From: Desulfovibrio sp.
GTDB taxonomy: Bacteria; Desulfobacterota; Desulfovibrionia; Desulfovibrionales; Desulfovibrionaceae
Direction of reading: 5' to 3'
DNA length: 9,114 nucleotides
NCBI GenBank assembly: GCA_028708195.1
Contig: JAQVZK010000076.1
Coordinates: 1 to 9,114 of the forward strand
The position numbers and the translations under genes were made by a program. The number at the start of each line of letters is the position of its first letter. The stretch's first letter is position 1. Positions 5,031 through 9,114 of the stretch are shown one piece after another. Under the pieces are notes generated by a model. The model saw only the letters and a program-made list of their open reading frames with translations, made no database searches and was not told where the DNA came from.

Positions 5031-5999
5031 ATGTCAGTATCCTACAAAGATTATTACAAACTTCTGGGCGTGGAGCGCACAACCAAGACCGAGGATATTT
5101 CCAAGGCCTACAAGAAGCTTGCGCGCAAATACCACCCCGACCTGAATCCCGGCGACAAACAGGCTGAAGAAAAATTTAAAGAAATAAACGAGGCCCATGA
5201 AGTCCTCAAAGACCCTGAAAAGCGTAAGCTTTACGACCAACTGGGCCCCAACTGGCAGCATGGCCAGCAGTTTCAGGGTGAGCCGGGCTTTGAAAACGTG
5301 CACTTTACCTTTGGTGGCAAAAGCTTTGACGGATCGGGCTTTTCAGACTTTTTTGAAACCCTCTTTGGCGGCGCGGGCGGCGCGCAGTTTGGCGGTTCGC
5401 ATGGCGGTCAATCAGCCGGGCGCGGCGCACAATTTGGCCCAGACCCCTTTGGCGGCTTTTCTTCCCGCCCCCGGCGTGGCCGGGACGTTGAGGCCGAGTT
5501 GCCCCTGACGCTTGAAGAAGTGCAGAAAGGCGGCGGCCGCACGGTCTCCATTCAGGGACAACAAAGCCCCAAAACGCTTGAAGTCAACGTGCCTTCGGGC
5601 ATACGCGAAGGGGCCAAGCTGCGGCTGTCTGGTCAAGGTGACCCGGCCCCCGGCGGCGCGGCTGGCGACCTCTTTTTACGCGTGCGCTACCTGCCGCATG
5701 CCGTTTTTAAGGTAGACGGCGAAAACCTGCAGTGCGACCTGGCCCTGGCCCCCTGGGAGGCCGTGCTTGGCGCAAAGGTTGAAGTGCCTACGCTTGAGGG
5801 GCATGTGGAAATGCAGATTCCCGCCGGTTCCAGTTCTGGCCGCAAGTTCCGGCTGCGCGGCAAGGGCATGGGCGCAACCGGCAAACGTGGCGATTTGCTG
5901 GCCAGAGTCATGATAAAAGCGCCTGCGGAACTGTCCGACGCGGAACGCGAACTTTGGCAGAAACTGGCGGAAACTTCGGCCTTTCAGGCCCGCGTATAG
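5031..5999 (+). CDS. cbpA: DnaJ-like class B co-chaperone (curved DNA-binding protein A type)
   Basis: The 322-residue protein has a J-domain at about 5-70 with the invariant HPD at 35-37, which stimulates the ATPase of DnaK. A Gly/Phe-rich linker follows at about 85-150 (repeated FGG). Two beta-sandwich substrate-binding domains span roughly 152-230 and 231-305, with a short C-terminal dimerisation helix. The CxxCxGxG zinc-finger repeats of true DnaJ are absent, which makes it class B. E. coli CbpA has about 306 residues and the same layout. ATG 5031 is supported by GGGGGAG at 5018-5024, six bases upstream. The call CbpA rather than a generic DnaJ relative rests on the cbpM homologue starting 21 bases after its stop. 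It should act in the cytoplasm with DnaK, which is not in the window. DNA binding, as in E. coli CbpA, is possible but not shown by the sequence. Confidence 0.92.
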   Translation: MSVSYKDYYKLLGVERTTKTEDISKAYKKLARKYHPDLNPGDKQAEEKFKEINEAHEVLKDPEKRKLYDQLGPNWQHGQQFQGEPGFENVHFTFGGKSFDGSGFSDFFETLFGGAGGAQFGGSHGGQSAGRGAQFGPDPFGGFSSRPRRGRDVEAELPLTLEEVQKGGGRTVSIQGQQSPKTLEVNVPSGIREGAKLRLSGQGDPAPGGAAGDLFLRVRYLPHAVFKVDGENLQCDLALAPWEAVLGAKVEVPTLEGHVEMQIPAGSSSGRKFRLRGKGMGATGKRGDLLARVMIKAPAELSDAERELWQKLAETSAFQARV

Positions 6000-6020
6000 C
6001 CCCAGGTGGAGGGTTTTAGC

Positions 6021-6335
6021 ATGAGCATGACGCCCAAAAATCCCACCCTGCCCGCGCCGTCTACGGTAATGGTATGGGAAGAGTTTATTCAGATCACTGG
6101 CGTACACCCTGAGCGCCTTCACGAGCTGCTTGCCCTGGGCTGGATTGAAACCCGTGGCAGCGCTGCGCAGCAGTATCTCTTTCGCGACGCAGATATTTAC
6201 CGCGTGCGCAAGCTTGAGCGCATCTGCTGCGATTTTGAACTGCCTGTGCTTGGCGGCACAATCATCGTTGACCTGCTGGAACGCATAGACACTCTGGAGC
6301 GCTCAGTTCGCAATTTTAAAAACTTTGAAGACTAG
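6021..6335 (+). CDS. cbpM: Chaperone modulator CbpM, MerR-like
   Basis: The 104-residue product resembles E. coli CbpM (101 residues). It has a MerR-like winged-helix segment at about 17-60 (VWEEFIQITGVHPERLHELLALGWIE, then YLFRDADIYRVRKLERI) and a C-terminal amphipathic helix (LLERIDTLERSVRNF) suited to coiled-coil pairing. In E. coli, CbpM binds the J-domain of CbpA and blocks its co-chaperone and DNA-binding activities; the same role is inferred here from gene pairing. ATG 6021 is preferred because AGGTGGAGGG (6004-6013) ends 7 bases upstream. A GTG at 6006 in the same frame lies inside that ribosome binding site. The gene is 21 bases behind cbpA, so the two are surely co-transcribed. It could alternatively act as a small DNA-binding regulator of the operon, since the fold is MerR-like. 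Confidence 0.85.
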   Translation: MSMTPKNPTLPAPSTVMVWEEFIQITGVHPERLHELLALGWIETRGSAAQQYLFRDADIYRVRKLERICCDFELPVLGGTIIVDLLERIDTLERSVRNFKNFED

Positions 6336-6418
6336 GAACTGGTGCAAAACACACTGTGCAGCAGACCAAAAATATATTTGCCCGCCCATAGAGGCGTGGC
6401 ATCGTCGGAGGAAGCCAT
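6336..6418. other. Gap between cbpM and clpB
   Basis: These 83 bases contain no terminator, so read-through from cbpM into clpB is likely. A weak dyad, CTGGTGCA (6339-6346) against TGCAGCAG (6357-6364), matches at seven of eight positions. A small AT-rich patch (AAAAATATATTT, about 6368-6379) could hold a secondary promoter, but I could not pair it with a good -35 box. Confidence 0.4.
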
Positions 6419-9025
6419 ATGGATATCAGTAAATTTACAGAAAAAGCGCGCGAAGCCGTCAGCGAGGCGCAAAGCCTCGCCGCAGGTATGGGCCATCAGG
6501 AAACGGATGTGGAACATCTGGCCCTGGCCCTTACCCAGCAGGAAAACGGCATCGTCCCCCGCATTCTTGACCAGATGGGCATACAGCCCCGTGCCCTTTC
6601 CGTTGCCATTGAAGGCGCGCTGCGCAAGCGCCCTTCTGTTTCTGGAACCGGCATGGACCCCACAAAAATCATGATCACGCAGCGCCTGGCCAAGGTTCTG
6701 GGCGACGCCCAAAACGAAGCCAAGCGCATGAAGGACGAGTACGTCAGCGTTGACCACCTCTTTGCGGCCCTGACCGAGGTTGCGTCCTCCACCCCATTGG
6801 GCGCGGTGTTCAAAGAATACAAGCTCACCCGTGCCGCCTTTGTGACCGCGATGGAAGAACTGCGTGGCGGTGCGCGCGTGACCAGCGCCAACCCCGAAGA
6901 CACCTTTGAAGCGCTGAACAAATACGCCCGCGACCTTGTGGAGGCAGCCCGCCAGGGCAAGATGGACCCGGTGATTGGCCGCGACTCCGAGATCCGCCGC
7001 GTTATTCGCATCCTTTCACGCCGTACCAAGAACAACCCTGTGCTTATTGGTGAGGCGGGCGTTGGCAAAACCGCCATTGTAGAAGGCCTTGCCTTCCGTA
7101 TCGTCAAGGGCGACGTGCCCGAAGGCCTCAAAGGCCGCAAGCTTTTCGCCCTTGATATGGGCGCGCTCATCGCTGGTGCCAAGTACCGTGGTGAATTTGA
7201 AGAACGCCTCAAGGCTGTTCTCAATGAGGTAGAAAAGAGCGAAGGCCAGACTATTCTTTTTATTGACGAACTGCACACCATTGTGGGGGCCGGCAAGACC
7301 GAAGGCGCTATGGATGCGGGCAATCTGCTCAAGCCCATGCTGGCGCGTGGCGAGTTGCACTGCATCGGTGCCACAACGGTGGACGAATACCGCAAGTACA
7401 TTGAAAAAGACCCGGCCCTGGAGCGGCGCTTCCAGCCCGTCATGGTTGTCGAGCCCACGGTGGAAGACACCATTTCCATCCTGCGCGGCCTTAAAGAACG
7501 CTTTGAGGTGCACCACGGCGTGCGCATAAGCGACTCGGCCATAGTGGAGGCAGTGGTTTTGTCGCACCGCTACATCACCGACCGCCAACTGCCAGACAAG
7601 GCCATTGACCTTATTGACGAAGCGGCGGCCCTTATTCGCACAGAGATTGACTCCCTGCCTGCGGATCTGGACGAAGTGAACCGCAAGGTCATGCAGCTTG
7701 AAATCGAACGCGAAGCCCTGCGCCGCGAAACCGACGTGCCCTCACGCGAGCGCCTTGAAAAGCTTGAAAACGAGCTGGCCGACCTGCGGGGCGACCAAGC
7801 CGACCTGCGCACACAGTGGGAAAGCGAAAAGGGCTCCATCAATCAGGTGCGCGAAATCAAGGAACAGATCGAACAAACCAAACTGGCCATCGAACAGGCT
7901 GAACGCGCCTATGACCTGAATAGGGCCGCAGAGCTCAAATACTCGAAACTGCTTGATCTCGAAAAGCAGCTTGCTGCGGCTGAAGGCTCTGAAGGCAGTG
8001 TTGCCGAGGGGTCGCGCCTGCTCAAAGAAGAAGTGCGGCCAGACGATGTGGCCGAAATAGTTGCCAAATGGACGGGTATACCTGTCACCCGCCTGCTCGA
8101 ATCTGAACGCGAAAAGCTTCTGCGTCTGCCCGACCAGTTGCACGAACGCGTTGTGGGGCAAGACGAAGCCGTCACTGCCGTGGCAGACGCTGTGCTGCGC
8201 GCCCGTGCTGGCCTTTCTGACCCCGCGAGGCCCACAGGGTCCTTTATCTTTCTTGGCCCCACGGGCGTGGGCAAGACCGAGCTTTCCAAGGCTCTGGCCG
8301 AAGCGCTCTTTGATACGGAAGACAATATGGTACGGCTCGACATGAGCGAGTATATGGAAAAGCATTCCGTATCCCGTCTCATCGGCGCACCTCCCGGATA
8401 TGTGGGCTATGACGAGGGCGGCCAGCTTACCGAGGCCGTGCGGCGCAAGCCCTATTCCGTTATTCTTTTTGACGAAATAGAAAAGGCCCACCCGGACGTG
8501 TTCAATACCCTGCTGCAATTGCTGGACGACGGACGCCTCACCGACAGCCAGGGCCGCACCGTGGACTTTCGCAACTGCATCGTCATCATGACGTCCAACA
8601 TCGGCTCTCTGCACTTGCTGGACGGCATCGAGGCCGACGGAAAACTGAAAGAAGGCGCGCGCGACAGGGTTATGGAAGCATTGCGGGCGCACTTCAGGCC
8701 GGAATTTCTCAACCGTGTGGACGAAACCGTGGTCTTTCTGCCGCTCAGACGCGACCAGATCAACCGCATCGTGGACCTGCAACTGGCCCGCTTGCGCAAA
8801 CGCCTTGAAGACCGCAAGATCAAGCTGGATATGACCGACGCTGCCAAAGACTTTATTGGCGAGGCGGGTTACGATCCCGTTTACGGCGCGCGGCCCCTCA
8901 AACGCTACGTGCAGCAGGCGGTGGAAACACCCCTGGCCCGACTGATCGTGGGCGGCAAAATACGCGAGGGACAGGCCATCACCGTGGACGCAACGGACGA
9001 AAAACTCACCTTCACGGCAGTTTAG
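6419..9025 (+). CDS. clpB: ATP-dependent protein disaggregase ClpB (Hsp104 family)
   Basis: The 868-residue protein (E. coli 857) has every ClpB domain. A double Clp-N repeat covers about 1-150. AAA+ domain 1 has Walker A GEAGVGKT (211-218), pore-loop KYRGEFE with Y256, Walker B LFIDE (E284) and arginine fingers RR at 336-337. A long charged coiled-coil middle domain spans about 417-530, the DnaK docking and regulatory element that separates ClpB from ClpA and ClpC. AAA+ domain 2 has Walker A GPTGVGKT (613-620), pore-loop [11 protein letters not shown] with Y661, Walker B LFDE (E686), sensor-1 N727 and FLNR with R766. The C-terminal [10 protein letters not shown] follows. No IGF/L loop for ClpP binding is seen, as expected for a disaggregase. 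ATG 6419 follows GGAGG (6407-6411) by seven bases. ClpB hexamers thread aggregated proteins through their pore in cooperation with DnaK and a J-protein. The gene sits 83 bases after cbpM, so its J-protein partner may be the CbpA encoded upstream. Confidence 0.97.
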   Translation: MDISKFTEKAREAVSEAQSLAAGMGHQETDVEHLALALTQQENGIVPRILDQMGIQPRALSVAIEGALRKRPSVSGTGMDPTKIMITQRLAKVLGDAQNEAKRMKDEYVSVDHLFAALTEVASSTPLGAVFKEYKLTRAAFVTAMEELRGGARVTSANPEDTFEALNKYARDLVEAARQGKMDPVIGRDSEIRRVIRILSRRTKNNPVLIGEAGVGKTAIVEGLAFRIVKGDVPEGLKGRKLFALDMGALIAGAKYRGEFEERLKAVLNEVEKSEGQTILFIDELHTIVGAGKTEGAMDAGNLLKPMLARGELHCIGATTVDEYRKYIEKDPALERRFQPVMVVEPTVEDTISILRGLKERFEVHHGVRISDSAIVEAVVLSHRYITDRQLPDKAIDLIDEAAALIRTEIDSLPADLDEVNRKVMQLEIEREALRRETDVPSRERLEKLENELADLRGDQADLRTQWESEKGSINQVREIKEQIEQTKLAIEQAERAYDLNRAAELKYSKLLDLEKQLAAAEGSEGSVAEGSRLLKEEVRPDDVAEIVAKWTGIPVTRLLESEREKLLRLPDQLHERVVGQDEAVTAVADAVLRARAGLSDPARPTGSFIFLGPTGVGKTELSKALAEALFDTEDNMVRLDMSEYMEKHSVSRLIGAPPGYVGYDEGGQLTEAVRRKPYSVILFDEIEKAHPDVFNTLLQLLDDGRLTDSQGRTVDFRNCIVIMTSNIGSLHLLDGIEADGKLKEGARDRVMEALRAHFRPEFLNRVDETVVFLPLRRDQINRIVDLQLARLRKRLEDRKIKLDMTDAAKDFIGEAGYDPVYGARPLKRYVQQAVETPLARLIVGGKIREGQAITVDATDEKLTFTAV

Positions 9026-9060
9026 AACTTTTACGGTGGAAGGATTTGTGGGGAAGGGCG

Positions 9061-9090
9061 TTTTGGAATTTTGAAGTTTTGAAGTTTTTT
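9061..9090. repeat. Short T-rich tandem repeat after clpB
   Basis: Units TTTTGGAA (9061-9068), TTTTGAAG (9069-9076) and TTTTGAAG (9077-9084) run in tandem and end in TTTTTT (9085-9090). They start 35 bases after the clpB stop and lie directly against the next repeat element. They may have arisen by slippage; no stem is associated with the T-run inside the window. Confidence 0.6.
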
Positions 9091-9114
9091 GTGGGGGAGG
9101 GCCCCTTTTGCAAA
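9091..9114 (+). repeat. Left half of a second CCCTTTTGCAAA hairpin element (cut by window end)
   Basis: Bases 9095-9114 match 4554-4573 after uvrC at 19 of 20 positions (GGGAGGG, one variable base, CCCTTTTGCAAA). By analogy the right arm should follow outside the window and form a hairpin, which would place this element downstream of clpB as the operon's terminator or 3' stabiliser. Confidence 0.65.

Noticed and set aside
6006..6020. GTG start for cbpM
   Set aside because: This codon lies inside the Shine-Dalgarno stretch that serves ATG 6021.
6878..6880. Internal GTG (V154) as start of an N-truncated ClpB, as in E. coli ClpB95
   Set aside because: The position is comparable, but only a weak GTGGCGG precedes it, so the sequence does not support it well.
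6496..8847. Several long minus-strand frames opposite clpB
   Set aside because: They are Ser/Arg-rich or otherwise composition-driven shadows of clpB codons with no motifs or start signals.

Overview
The window reads as ordinary chromosomal DNA of a sulfate-reducing deltaproteobacterium, most likely Desulfovibrio or a close relative. The clues are a Desulfovibrio-type trimeric outer-membrane porin, moderately GC-rich coding with AT-rich promoter DNA, and intergenic hairpin elements with the core CCCTTTTGCAAA, which I associate with Desulfovibrio genomes from memory. The genus call is an inference, not a search result. All genes lie on the + strand.

Layout: (1) the 3' end of truA (tRNA pseudouridine synthase) runs in from the left. 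(2) An AT-rich 392-base gap carries a good sigma70-type promoter for the next gene. (3) A 513-residue porin with a signal peptide and a terminal Phe is followed by a textbook terminator. (4) After a 317-base gap comes uvrC (nucleotide excision repair nuclease), complete in all its domains but with an unusual Pro/Ser-rich insertion of about 63 residues. (5) A 499-base gap holds two strong hairpins, each preceded by a copy of the same 15-base sequence, then a leader region with dyads. (6) A chaperone operon, cbpA (DnaJ-like class B co-chaperone), cbpM (its MerR-like modulator) and clpB (AAA+ disaggregase), fills the rest. (7) The last 90 bases carry short tandem repeats and the first half of a second CCCTTTTGCAAA hairpin element, cut by the window end.

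Functional logic: the last three genes form one proteostasis unit. CbpA would recruit substrate and DnaK (not in this window), CbpM would tune CbpA, and ClpB would extract polypeptides from aggregates. truA, the porin and uvrC are probably independent transcription units that merely lie next to each other.

I see no CRISPR array, transposase, phage gene, toxin-antitoxin pair, tRNA or rRNA, and no convincing undescribed multi-gene system. The points most worth a second look are intergenic (the paired box-plus-hairpin arrangement after uvrC, the repeat shared with the window end, and dyads near the uvrC and cbpA starts) and the UvrC insertion.
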